Shown: piece by piece, positions 1 to 6,690 of the stretch | Layout: each line of letters starts with the position of its first letter | Position numbering within the stretch: position 1 is the first letter of the stretch | NCBI GenBank assembly: GCA_900542315.1 | Contig: UQMV01000044.1 | Coordinates: forward strand, 1-16,116 | Length of the DNA: 16,116 nt | Origin: an uncultured Collinsella sp. | GTDB lineage: Bacteria; Actinomycetota; Coriobacteriia; Coriobacteriales; Coriobacteriaceae | Reading direction: 5' to 3' | The notes under the pieces: model-generated | Databases searched by the model: none | What the model saw: only the letters and a program-made list of their open reading frames with translations | Told to the model about the DNA's origin: nothing | Program-made: the position numbers and the translations under genes

Positions 1-681
1 GGGAAAGATCTTCGTGGTGGCCGAGAGCTTCTCGGCGGCAGCGGCCTTATCGGCCTCAAGCTTGGCGAGCTCGGCGGCATTTTCCTGCTCGGCTTTTGCC
101 TGTGCCTCGCTGCGGAGCTGCTGGGCCTGCGCCAGCGCATCCTCGGCGTTTTTCTGCTCTGCTTCAAGCTGGGATTTGGCCTGCTGGAGCTCAGCTTTGT
201 TCTGCTCGAGTTCGGTTTGCATGTTGTTGAGCTCTTCGATCTCATCGACGCTCGAGCTCGTGATCTGGTTGGTGTATTTGCAGGTGGTGATGAACTCACC
301 CAGGCTCTGCGCGTTGACCAGGAAGCTCACGATGGGATTGGTGCCCTTCTGGTACTTGTACAGATCGCGCATGGCGGAGCTTGCCTTGGCCTGCTGCTCG
401 GGAAGCTTGGCCTCGATTTCCTCGATGCTCGCCTCATTGGAGTCGATCTGCTTTTGCAGGTCGTCGAGTTTGGTGCGGGCATCGTTGTAGGCGCTCGTGG
501 CGGCTTCGATTTTTTGCTGCGCGGCGGAAAGCTGATCCTGCGTTGCCTGCGAGGCGGCATATGCCGCAACGGGGGAGAGCATCGGCGTGGCAGTCAGTGC
601 GACAGCGAGTGCGGCGCTCGTGATGATACGAGCCGGCTTCGACGCGATGAGCGCTGCGACGCGATGATTCGAATGCTGCAT
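1..681 (-). CDS. Secreted coiled-coil cell-wall protein, CwlO/PcsB-like N-terminal part (partial at window edge)
   Basis: The frame is open from an ATG at 681 to the window edge, giving 227 residues with no stop, so the C-terminus lies outside. AGAGGG at 687-692 is a good ribosome binding site 5 nt before the start. Residues 1-42 form a signal peptide: basic start, hydrophobic stretch around ITSAALAVALTATPML, and a likely cut after AYA. From about 45 to 222 the protein is Ala/Gln/Glu/Lys-rich coiled coil, broken near 103-140 by AMRDLYKYQKGTNPIVSFLV and SLGEFITT. That break resembles the middle of the PcsB/CwlO coiled-coil domain (family knowledge). Such proteins usually carry a C-terminal NlpC/P60 or CHAP peptidoglycan hydrolase domain, or interact with FtsEX; neither can be seen here. 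The role in cell-wall remodelling is therefore inferred. It could also be a non-enzymatic coiled-coil protein. Confidence 0.85.
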   Translation of the reverse strand, partial: MQHSNHRVAALIASKPARIITSAALAVALTATPMLSPVAAYAASQATQDQLSAAQQKIEAATSAYNDARTKLDDLQKQIDSNEASIEEIEAKLPEQQAKASSAMRDLYKYQKGTNPIVSFLVNAQSLGEFITTCKYTNQITSSSVDEIEELNNMQTELEQNKAELQQAKSQLEAEQKNAEDALAQAQQLRSEAQAKAEQENAAELAKLEADKAAAAEKLSATTKIFP

Positions 682-723
682 CCAATCCCTCTGCAATCAA
701 TCGTAGGTTATGGTTCGAACGGT

Positions 724-754
724 ATTCTACTACTGCTTTCGACCTCAACTTGAA
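724..754 (-). promoter_or_regulatory. Candidate promoter of the coiled-coil wall protein gene
   Basis: On the minus strand TAGAAT (724-729) can serve as -10, with TTCAAG (749-754) 19 bp upstream as a weak -35. The long spacer and the overlap of the -35 with the adjacent dyad would suit an activator-dependent promoter. No mapped start supports it. Confidence 0.3.
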
Positions 755-790
755 CCTTAAAGGTTCCAAAGGGTCAAGTTAAACTTGAGG
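744..790. promoter_or_regulatory. Pair of 15-bp dyads, probable operators
   Basis: Two perfect 7-1-7 palindromes occur: GAACCTTAAAGGTTC at 752-766 and TCAAGTTAAACTTGA at 774-788. Their centres are 22 bp apart, about two helical turns. An extra half site AACTTGA lies at 747-753. The second dyad with its flank (773-790) resembles the SoxR/MerR operator CCTCAAGTTAACTTGAGG, with one extra central base. They lie upstream of the secreted coiled-coil gene and probably control it. The regulator is unknown. Confidence 0.55.
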
Positions 791-915
791 CTTTGGCTTT
801 GACCTGCAGTTATAGTGAATTGTTGAGAAACCATAGAGTTCAACTTTAACGTTACGGAACTCGGTCTGATCGCAGATTCATGCCTTAAGGGCTACTCCAA
901 CATGGGGTTTTGCAC

Positions 916-1548
916 CTATAGGGTTCCCTCGCGGCGAGCCTGCTCAATTTCTTCGAGCGCCTCGGCTGGGGTGAAAGAACATGCGCCGTTGCCGAGCTTG
1001 ACTGTCTGGATATCGTCTCCGACATGCACCTCTCCGCCTCGAAGCACCACGCCGAAAATGCCCTCATGGGGAAAGATGCAGTCGCCGGCGAGATGGTAGA
1101 TAGCGCAGCGGGTGTGGCAGACTTTGCCGATCTGGCTGATCTCGACCAGAACGTCGTTGCCGATCTTGAGCTGTGTGCCCAGGGGGAGCGAAAGCAGGTT
1201 GATACCTTGTGTGGTGAAGTTCTCCCCAAAGTCGCCTTCGTGCACATCGAGCCCGCGATGTTGCGCCGTCTGGATTGATTCTGCGGCCAAAATCGAGACT
1301 TGGCGGTGCCAGTGCCCGGCGTGTGCATCGGAAGCGAGGCCAAACTGCTCAATGACGGTATCGTGCCCATCGGCGACGGGCGACTTGCGTGTGCCTTTGT
1401 GCGCCGACGTGTTAATCGAGACGATGCGGGCGGGTCCTTCGTAGGCGTTGCTGGCGGTGCGTAGGGGAGCGGTCGTCTGAGAACGTTCCGCTAGCTCGCG
1501 TTTTGCAGCATCAAGGATGGGGTTGTCGGTCAGATGTTCTTGGGGCAC
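916..1548 (-). CDS. MOSC domain-containing protein
   Basis: This 210-residue protein has a single MOSC domain from about 40 to 183. Recognisable pieces are HAGHWHRQVSIL (76-87), GDFGENFTTQGI (105-116) and the Cys-rich GKVCHTRCAIY...GDCIFPHEGIFG (141-166) with C144, C148 and C157. MOSC domains are found in molybdenum-cofactor sulfurases and related sulfur-carrying proteins; a bacterial stand-alone MOSC protein is usually assigned to molybdenum cofactor or sulfur metabolism without a proven reaction. The start is GTG at 1548 with a weak AAAGG just upstream; the first 40 residues fall outside the domain, so a later start is possible. No molybdenum genes are next to it, so its partner cannot be named from context. 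Confidence 0.85.
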   Translation of the reverse strand: MPQEHLTDNPILDAAKRELAERSQTTAPLRTASNAYEGPARIVSINTSAHKGTRKSPVADGHDTVIEQFGLASDAHAGHWHRQVSILAAESIQTAQHRGLDVHEGDFGENFTTQGINLLSLPLGTQLKIGNDVLVEISQIGKVCHTRCAIYHLAGDCIFPHEGIFGVVLRGGEVHVGDDIQTVKLGNGACSFTPAEALEEIEQARREGTL

Positions 1549-1687
1549 GCGTGCGCCTTTCGCTTATAAGATTGACAATATGTTGAATCCTACAACAACG
1601 GTAGGTTCATTGCCCGTTGTCGTACAGCGGTGAGCGCTGTCTTTGCGCCGAGTTTGATCCTCCGATTGCCATAGATACGGTGGAACT

Positions 1688-1717
1688 TTGGGTGCTGGCG
1701 GTTTGGCACGCTAGAAT
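1688..1717 (+). promoter_or_regulatory. Candidate promoter of the ATP-grasp gene
   Basis: TTGGGT (1688-1693) and TAGAAT (1712-1717) are 18 bp apart, 57 bp before the ATG at 1774. The -35 is weak. The placement fits a leadered transcript of the ligase/racemase pair. Confidence 0.35.
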
Positions 1718-1773
1718 GAATCGGTTGCACTAAGACCGCCCGTTGTGCGGGCAGTTCATGATAGGAAGTTTCC

Positions 1774-3030
1774 ATGGCATTGCAATTTACAGAGCGCGAG
1801 TTCATTCCCGTGCTGCTCGGTGGCGACATCAACGCCTATTCGGTGGCGCGCGCCTTCTACGAAGAGTATCAGGTCAAGAGTCTGGTCTTTGGCAAGTATC
1901 AGACGGGTCCCGCGTACCGCAGCCAGATTATCGACTACACGCCCAACGTGGATATCGACACCATGCCCGTGATGCTCAAAACCGTCAACGGCATTGCCCA
2001 AGCGTATGCCGACAAGACGATTGTCCTTGTGGGCTGTGGCGACAACTATGTTGCCCTCGTGGCTCAGGCCAAGGATGCCCATGAGTTGGCGGATAACATC
2101 GTCGCGCCTTACGCTCCCTATAGCATGCTCGAGCGGTGTCAGAAGAAGGAGATCTTCTACGAGCTGTGCGAGAAACATGGCGTGCCCTATCCGCATACCT
2201 TTACCTTCACCATGGCGATGCTGAACGCCCAAGGCGAGGCACCTGCCGAAGTGCTCGACCAGATCGATTTTCCCTACCCGATGATCCTGAAGCCTTCCGA
2301 CGGCATCATGTGGTGGGAGCACGAGTTCGAGGGCCAGAAGAAGGCCTATGAGATTGCCGACCGCGCCGAGCTGGAACAGGTCATTTGCGATTCGTATGCC
2401 AGCGGCTACACCGACGACCTGATCTTGCAGGATCGCGTGCCCGGCAACGACGAGTACATGCGCGTGCTCACCAGTTATTCCGACCGCAACGGCAAGGTGC
2501 GCATGATGTGCCTGGGCCATGTGCTGCTCGAGGAGCATCAGCCTCACGGCGTCGGCAACCACGCCTGTATCATCACCGAGCCCAATGACGAGCTCATGGG
2601 CGGCGTGCGCAAGTTGCTCGAGGACCTTCACTTTGTGGGCTATTCCAACTTTGACGTTAAGTACGACGAGCGCGACGGCTCGTTTAAGTTCTTCGATTTC
2701 AACACGCGCCAAGGTCGCAGCAACTACTACGTCACCAACAGCGGCTTTAACGTTGCCAAGTATGTGGTGGACGAGTATGTGTTCAATCGCCCGTTTGAAC
2801 CGGAGTTTGTGACGGCGCAGGACGAGGCGCTGTGGATGGTCGTCCCCATGGGCGTCGTCGACAAGTACGTCAAGGATCCCGAGCTGCGCGCTAAGGTGCA
2901 TCGCCTGGACAAGGAAGGCAAGGGCGCCGACCCTTCGTTTATGAAGGGCGACTTTGTCTTTAACCGCTGGCTGCGCATGTGGCACACCAAGCTGCGCCAC
3001 TTTAAGCTGTTCAAGACGTATTACAAGTAG
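1774..3030 (+). CDS. ATP-grasp carboxylate-amine ligase, probable D-aspartate ligase
   Basis: The 418-residue protein starts at an ATG with AGGAAG upstream. The N-terminus EFIPVLLGGDINAYSVARAF (9-28) closely resembles the start of the Enterococcus D-aspartate ligase Aslfm as I remember it. ATP-grasp features follow: ILKPSDG (171-177) with the nucleotide-binding lysine K173, LQDRVPGNDE (218-227), and the metal-binding FFDFNTRQGRSNYY (306-319) with D308 and N310. Aslfm-type enzymes activate the beta-carboxyl of D-Asp and attach it to the side-chain amine of residue 3 of the peptidoglycan precursor, in the cytoplasm. The next gene downstream is an aspartate/glutamate-type racemase, which would supply D-Asp; this context strengthens the call. 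The ATP-grasp assignment is firm. The exact substrate is inferred, and a different amino-acid ligase remains possible. Confidence 0.85.
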   Translation: MALQFTEREFIPVLLGGDINAYSVARAFYEEYQVKSLVFGKYQTGPAYRSQIIDYTPNVDIDTMPVMLKTVNGIAQAYADKTIVLVGCGDNYVALVAQAKDAHELADNIVAPYAPYSMLERCQKKEIFYELCEKHGVPYPHTFTFTMAMLNAQGEAPAEVLDQIDFPYPMILKPSDGIMWWEHEFEGQKKAYEIADRAELEQVICDSYASGYTDDLILQDRVPGNDEYMRVLTSYSDRNGKVRMMCLGHVLLEEHQPHGVGNHACIITEPNDELMGGVRKLLEDLHFVGYSNFDVKYDERDGSFKFFDFNTRQGRSNYYVTNSGFNVAKYVVDEYVFNRPFEPEFVTAQDEALWMVVPMGVVDKYVKDPELRAKVHRLDKEGKGADPSFMKGDFVFNRWLRMWHTKLRHFKLFKTYYK

Positions 3031-3039
3031 ATGAGCGCG

Positions 3040-3069
3040 GCGCCCGTCCGGTTTGCATCGGGCGGGCGC
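3040..3069 (+). other. GC-rich hairpin between ligase and racemase genes
   Basis: GCGCCCGTCCG (3040-3050) pairs with CGGGCGGGCGC (3059-3069) through 11 pairs including one G-U, with an 8-nt loop. No U tract follows, so it is not a canonical terminator. It may be a processing or RNA-stability element between the two cistrons, or a partial terminator that lowers racemase expression. Confidence 0.5.
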
Positions 3070-3072
3070 GGG

Positions 3073-3078
3073 TATGAT
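3073..3078 (+). promoter_or_regulatory. Possible internal -10 before the racemase
   Basis: TATGAT at 3073-3078, preceded by GGG, is a fair -10, but no convincing -35 exists in the GC-rich hairpin upstream. The perfect 12-bp palindrome GCGCAATTGCGC follows at about 3081-3092. It could give the racemase its own transcript; weak evidence. Confidence 0.25.
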
Positions 3079-3114
3079 ACGCGCAATTGCGCAAGCGTCA
3101 CCAAGGAGGCGGCG

Positions 3115-3861
3115 ATGGAAAAGCTGGGAGTTATCGGCGGCATGGGCGCCGAGGCCACGTCGTATTACTACGACCAGGTGGTGCGTCATACGGCTGCTGC
3201 CTGCGATCAGGAACATATCGACATGGTGGTGCTCTCCAAGTCGACCATGCCCGACCGCACGCTGGCCATTAAGACCGGCGAGCATGCCAAGCTGCTGGCG
3301 ACCATGAAAGAGTGTGCCCAGGCACTCGAGTCGCTGGGCTGTGCGCACATTGCCATTCCCTGCAACACGTCACACTACTTCTACGACCAGATTCAGTCGT
3401 TTACGAAGGTGCCGATTATCCATATGCCGCGTGAGTCGGTGCGCTATGCTCTGGCCGGTGCGGTGATGGGGGAGTGCGAGTTCGATCCCAACCTGAGTAT
3501 GCCGGCCGAGCCGGTGCACAAGATTGGCATCATGGGCACCGACGGGACCGTGGGCGCGGGCGTCTACGGCCGCGAATGCGAGGCTGTGGGCGTCGAGGTC
3601 GTCTACCCCAGCGAGAAGCGTCAGGCCGACGTGATGTCGCTTATCTACGACGACGTGAAGGCCGGACGCGAGCCCGATATGGACAAGTTCGACCGCGTGA
3701 TGTGGGAGTTCGCCCGTAGCGGCTGCGACCGCGTCATCCTGGCCTGCACGGAGCTCTCGGTGCTGCAGAAGTACCGCGAGATGCCCGAGATTACCCTCGA
3801 CGCCATGGACGTCCTGGTGCGTGAATCCATCATTCGCAGCGGCGCCTCTTACCGCCTCTAG
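3115..3861 (+). CDS. Aspartate/glutamate racemase family protein, probable aspartate racemase
   Basis: The start chosen is ATG 3115, with AAGGAGG a few bases upstream, giving 248 residues; the frame is open further upstream but lacks a ribosome binding site and homology. MEKLGVIGGMGAEATSYYYD (1-20) is the typical N-terminus of the amino-acid racemase family. The two catalytic cysteines are present in IPCNTSHYF (C83) and ILACTELSVL (C211). These cofactor-independent enzymes act by two-base proton transfer between the cysteines. Its position 84 bp after a D-aspartate-ligase-like gene suggests it makes D-Asp from L-Asp for the wall cross-bridge, as in the aslfm/racemase neighbourhood of Enterococcus faecium. 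Glutamate racemase (MurI) is less likely because of this context and the family subtype, but sequence alone does not fix the substrate. Confidence 0.88.
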   Translation: MEKLGVIGGMGAEATSYYYDQVVRHTAAACDQEHIDMVVLSKSTMPDRTLAIKTGEHAKLLATMKECAQALESLGCAHIAIPCNTSHYFYDQIQSFTKVPIIHMPRESVRYALAGAVMGECEFDPNLSMPAEPVHKIGIMGTDGTVGAGVYGRECEAVGVEVVYPSEKRQADVMSLIYDDVKAGREPDMDKFDRVMWEFARSGCDRVILACTELSVLQKYREMPEITLDAMDVLVRESIIRSGASYRL

Positions 3862-3867
3862 CCCCCT

Positions 3868-3905
3868 ACCTACCAAAAAGGGACAGGTTTATTTTGGTAG
3901 GTTTT
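3868..3905 (+). terminator. Terminator-like inverted repeat with GGGACAGG loop
   Basis: ACCTACCAAAA (3868-3878) pairs perfectly with TTTTGGTAGGT (3892-3902), and TTT follows. It sits 6 bp after the racemase stop and can end that transcript. The 13-nt loop holds GGGACAGG, a motif that recurs in other intergenic repeats of this window (6499-6564 and 15003-15114). Confidence 0.65.
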
Positions 3906-3920
3906 ATCTGGGGAAACAGT

Positions 3921-3958
3921 AAAGGCCTCGGCTCGTTTGGTGCGAGCCGAGGCCTTTT
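3921..3958. terminator. Bidirectional terminator between convergent operons
   Basis: A perfect 15-bp stem, arms 3921-3935 and 3943-3957 with loop TTTGGTG, carries AAA on one side and TTTT on the other. It can stop the racemase transcript on the plus strand and the ECF operon transcript on the minus strand. Confidence 0.9.
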
Positions 3959-3986
3959 GCGTTAGGCGGTTGGTGCTGGCGATGAG

Positions 3987-4733
3987 CTAGAACAGGAATC
4001 CCAGGATGATGAGGACGGCGCTGATGGCGAGCACGGCGATATCCAGACCCTTGATGGGATAGCGCTTGTACGAGCTGGCACGCGTACGCAGGTAGAAGCC
4101 GCGCTGCTCGGCGGCAAGCGCGGTGGCATCGGTCTTGCCCACGCTCGAGATAAGCAGCGGCACGCACAGCGGCAGCATGAGTTTGAGCTTCCTGATGGGG
4201 TTCTTGGTGTCGTACTCGACGCCGCGCGCGGTCTGCGCCTCCATGATGGCATTCATCTCTTGGCCAAACACCGGCACAAAACGCAGTGCCGTGGTAAAGG
4301 TGAAGGCGTAACGATACGGTACGTGCAGTACCTCGACGCAGGCGTTGGCAAGGTCGTTGAGCTTGGTCACCATGAGCATGAGTATGAGTGGCAACGCTAC
4401 GCCCAGCAGGCGCAGGCAGGCCTTAGATCCGGTGATGAGGCCGGTATCGGTAACGAAACCCCACACCACATTGCCATCGCGCATAAAGGCCAGCTGGAGC
4501 AACAACATGATAAGCGCGAGCGGAATCAGCAACTTAAGCAGCGAGAACAGACGGTCGACGACGCCGGCATAGGCGCCCAGCGCAAGGGTGAGTGCCAAAA
4601 AGCCCAGCAGCGCCACGTAGGTGTCGGACAAGAAGATGCCGACGATGATGGCGGCGGCGAGGCCCAGTTTGACGACGGGATTCAGGCGATGCAGCAGCGT
4701 ATCGCCCGGCATGTAGTCGATGACGTTAACCAC
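3987..4733 (-). CDS. ecfT: ECF transporter transmembrane subunit EcfT
   Basis: This membrane protein scaffolds the ECF importer and couples the ATPases to the substrate-binding S component. It has about five hydrophobic helices and an N-terminus YMPGDTLLHRLNPVVKL (7-23) typical of EcfT. The coupling-helix motifs are present: QTARG (167-171) and the second, slightly divergent EQRGF (209-213; family consensus ARG). I place the start at GTG 4733, which overlaps the ATPase stop codon (GTGGTTAA) and has AAGGAG 10 nt upstream inside the ATPase gene. This implies translational coupling and gives 248 residues. An in-frame ATG at 4766 would add 11 residues but lacks a clear binding site. It is the last gene of the operon, about 30 bp before the terminator at 3921-3958. 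Confidence 0.92.
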   Translation of the reverse strand: MVNVIDYMPGDTLLHRLNPVVKLGLAAAIIVGIFLSDTYVALLGFLALTLALGAYAGVVDRLFSLLKLLIPLALIMLLLQLAFMRDGNVVWGFVTDTGLITGSKACLRLLGVALPLILMLMVTKLNDLANACVEVLHVPYRYAFTFTTALRFVPVFGQEMNAIMEAQTARGVEYDTKNPIRKLKLMLPLCVPLLISSVGKTDATALAAEQRGFYLRTRASSYKRYPIKGLDIAVLAISAVLIILGFLF

Positions 4734-6477
4734 GGTGGACCATCTCCTTGGTAATTCGAACGACATCGGTGACCTCGCTCACCTGCGCAAAAGCGGGCGA
4801 GACGGAAGATGCCAGACGGCGCGAGAGTTCAATAACCTGGGGAGGCTCCACGTAGGCACGCTGCATGAGATCGATGTTCGAGAATAGCTCGTGCGTGCGG
4901 CCGCGGTCGAGGATGCGACCGTCGGCCATTACCACAATGCGCTCGGCAAAATCCGAGACGACTTCCATATCGTGGCAGACCATGATAACGGCGCAACCGC
5001 GCTCGGCCATGGTGCGCACTGTTTCCATGACGGTCATGCACTCGCGGTAATCAAGGCCGCTCGTGGGCTCGTCGAGTACGACGATCTTGGGCTCAACCAC
5101 TACGACGGAGGCAAGCGCCACCATTTGTCGCTGGCCACGCGAAAGCGAGAACGGTGCCTCGTCGGCGGGCAGACCAAAGCGGTCGATGACCAGCTGGGCG
5201 CGACGCAGAGCCTCGGCGCGGTCCATGCCGCCCAGTTCCAAGCCAAAGGCGACCTCGTCTAGCACGGTGTCCTTGCAGATCTGACGGTCAGGGTTTTGGA
5301 AGAGGGTCGCGACCTCGCGGGCAATGCGGCTCGTGGGGACGGTTGCAGTATCCAGTCCCGCGACGCGCACGCTGCCCGAGGCGGGTTTGAGCAGGCCCGT
5401 GATCAGCTTGGTGAGCGTGGTCTTGCCGGCACCGTTCTGGCCGACGATGCCCACGAGCTCGCCAGGATAGAGCGTCAGGCTAAGGTCGTGTACGGCGGCG
5501 CCGCCATTGGGATAGGCAAACTCAACATGGTCGAAGGTGAGTGCGGGCTCGGCGTCCTTGGCATGAGGGCGCAATGACGGTGCATGCGGGGAACCGGCGG
5601 GCGCCTGGGCTTCGATGACCGCGTGTGCGGGGTCGACGATGCCCGAAATCAGGCGTTCGGCCTCATCGACATCTAAGCAAGGGGTACCGCTTACCAGGCC
5701 ATCGGCCTGGAGGCTATTGAAGATGCGTGTGACGCGGGGGCAGTCGACGCCGATGGTGCGGAGCTCATCGGTATGCGCAAAGACCTCGTGCGGCTCGCCC
5801 TGCAGCGCGATTTCGCCATGGTTGAGCACGAGCACGCGGTTGCAGTACTCCGAGAGCAGGGCGACCTTTTGCTCAACGACCACGATAGTGATGCCAAGTG
5901 TGCGGTTTGCCTCGCGCAAGGTCTCGAAGACCAGCGTGGAGCTGGCGGGGTCGAGTGCTGCGGTGGGCTCGTCGAGCACCAGTACGCGGGGGCGCATGGC
6001 GAGGATGGCGGCGATGGCAACCTTTTGTTTTTGGCCACCCGAAAGCGTGGCGATCTCGCGGTCGCGCAGGTCGCTGATGCCGACGGTCTCGAGCGTTTCG
6101 CTCACGCGCTGCTCGATCTGGTCGTGGGGAACGCCAAAGTTCTCGAGGCCAAAGAGCATCTCGTCCTCGACGACCGAAGCGACCATCTGCGTGTCGATAT
6201 CCTGCAGCACACTGCCGACGATTTGCGACACGTCGGTGAGCGAGACTTCACAGGTGTCGTGGCCGTCAACCATGACGGAGCCAAAGAACGTGCCGGTGTA
6301 GTGGTGGGGCACAGCGCCCGACAGGCAGGCGGCAAGCGTGGACTTGCCGGCGCCCGAGGGCCCGATGATGCCGATGAAATCTCCCTTGTTCACGCTGAGC
6401 GAGATGTGGCTGAGCGCCTGCTCGGTCTGCGTGCCATAGGAGAACGAGACATCGTCGACATTGATGATCGTTTCCAT
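4726..6477 (-). CDS. ECF transporter fused double ATPase (EcfA-EcfA' type)
   Basis: A 583-residue cytosolic protein with two ABC ATPase domains in one chain, which energises the importer. NBD1 has Walker A GPSGAGKST (39-47), Q-loop LQDIDTQ (91-97), signature LSGGQ (145-149) and Walker B VLVLDEP (165-171). A linker of about 235-310 leads to NBD2 with Walker A GQNGAGKTT (346-354), signature LSRGQ (445-449), Walker B IVVLDEP (465-471) and H-switch H502. NBD1 has Gln (Q203 in VVEQK) where the switch histidine is expected. AAAGG upstream of ATG 6477 is the ribosome binding site. It lies 213 bp after the S component and overlaps ecfT by 8 nt. Dedicated fused ATPases of this kind occur in group I ECF systems, where S, A and T genes share an operon, as here. 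Confidence 0.95.
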   Translation of the reverse strand: METIINVDDVSFSYGTQTEQALSHISLSVNKGDFIGIIGPSGAGKSTLAACLSGAVPHHYTGTFFGSVMVDGHDTCEVSLTDVSQIVGSVLQDIDTQMVASVVEDEMLFGLENFGVPHDQIEQRVSETLETVGISDLRDREIATLSGGQKQKVAIAAILAMRPRVLVLDEPTAALDPASSTLVFETLREANRTLGITIVVVEQKVALLSEYCNRVLVLNHGEIALQGEPHEVFAHTDELRTIGVDCPRVTRIFNSLQADGLVSGTPCLDVDEAERLISGIVDPAHAVIEAQAPAGSPHAPSLRPHAKDAEPALTFDHVEFAYPNGGAAVHDLSLTLYPGELVGIVGQNGAGKTTLTKLITGLLKPASGSVRVAGLDTATVPTSRIAREVATLFQNPDRQICKDTVLDEVAFGLELGGMDRAEALRRAQLVIDRFGLPADEAPFSLSRGQRQMVALASVVVVEPKIVVLDEPTSGLDYRECMTVMETVRTMAERGCAVIMVCHDMEVVSDFAERIVVMADGRILDRGRTHELFSNIDLMQRAYVEPPQVIELSRRLASSVSPAFAQVSEVTDVVRITKEMVHRG

Positions 6478-6498
6478 GGATACCTTTCATAGTCATTG

Positions 6499-6564
6499 GG
6501 GACAGTCTTAAATGACCAGTTGTTTAAGACCGTCCCAAAAAAGCTCGTTGTTTGGGACGGTCTT
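6499..6564. repeat. Triple palindromic repeat with mutually exclusive hairpins
   Basis: GGGACAGTCTTAAA (6499-6512) pairs with TTTAAGACCGTCCC (6523-6536) with one mismatch. The overlapping AAGACCGTCCCAAA (6526-6539) pairs perfectly with TTTGGGACGGTCTT (6551-6564). The middle arm can thus pair with only one outer arm at a time. The element lies in the 213-bp gap between the S-component and ATPase genes, just upstream of the ATPase start. Confidence 0.8.
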
Positions 6565-6583
6565 TGGTGGTGAAGCACGGAGA

Positions 6584-6684
6584 CGGCTTTACGAGGGGCC
6601 CCAGGTTGGCGCGAAAGAGGAGCGAAGCGTACTTGGGTACGCGAGCGACGAATGAACGCCAAGATGGGGTGGCTCGTAAAGCCG
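6584..6684. repeat. Structured intergenic repeat, copy 1
   Basis: A nested cruciform of 101 bp. Outer arms CGGCTTTACGAG (6584-6595) and CTCGTAAAGCCG (6673-6684) pair perfectly; then CCCCA/TGGGG, TTGGCG/CGCCAA, and an inner hairpin GCGTAC-TTGG-GTACGC (6627-6642). The inner 47 nt match, in reverse orientation, the element at 12212-12309 in 42 of 47 positions. It lies inside the ECF operon, between the S-component and ATPase genes, and has no coding potential on either strand that I can support. Confidence 0.85.
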
Positions 6685-6690
6685 AGCGGG

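Noticed and set aside
217..753. Plus-strand open frame opposite the coiled-coil gene
   Set aside because: The minus-strand frame has a signal peptide, coiled coil and ribosome binding site; the plus-strand frame has none and overlaps the operator region.
836..862. GAGTTC...GAACTC inverted repeat
   Set aside because: A 6-bp dyad with a 15-bp gap is expected by chance at this length, and it is not placed near a clear promoter.
1756..3348. 530-residue open frame on the minus strand opposite the ligase and racemase genes
   Set aside because: It is antisense to two well-supported genes, with low-complexity His/Val/Ala-rich composition typical of GC-rich shadow frames, and no domain or binding site.
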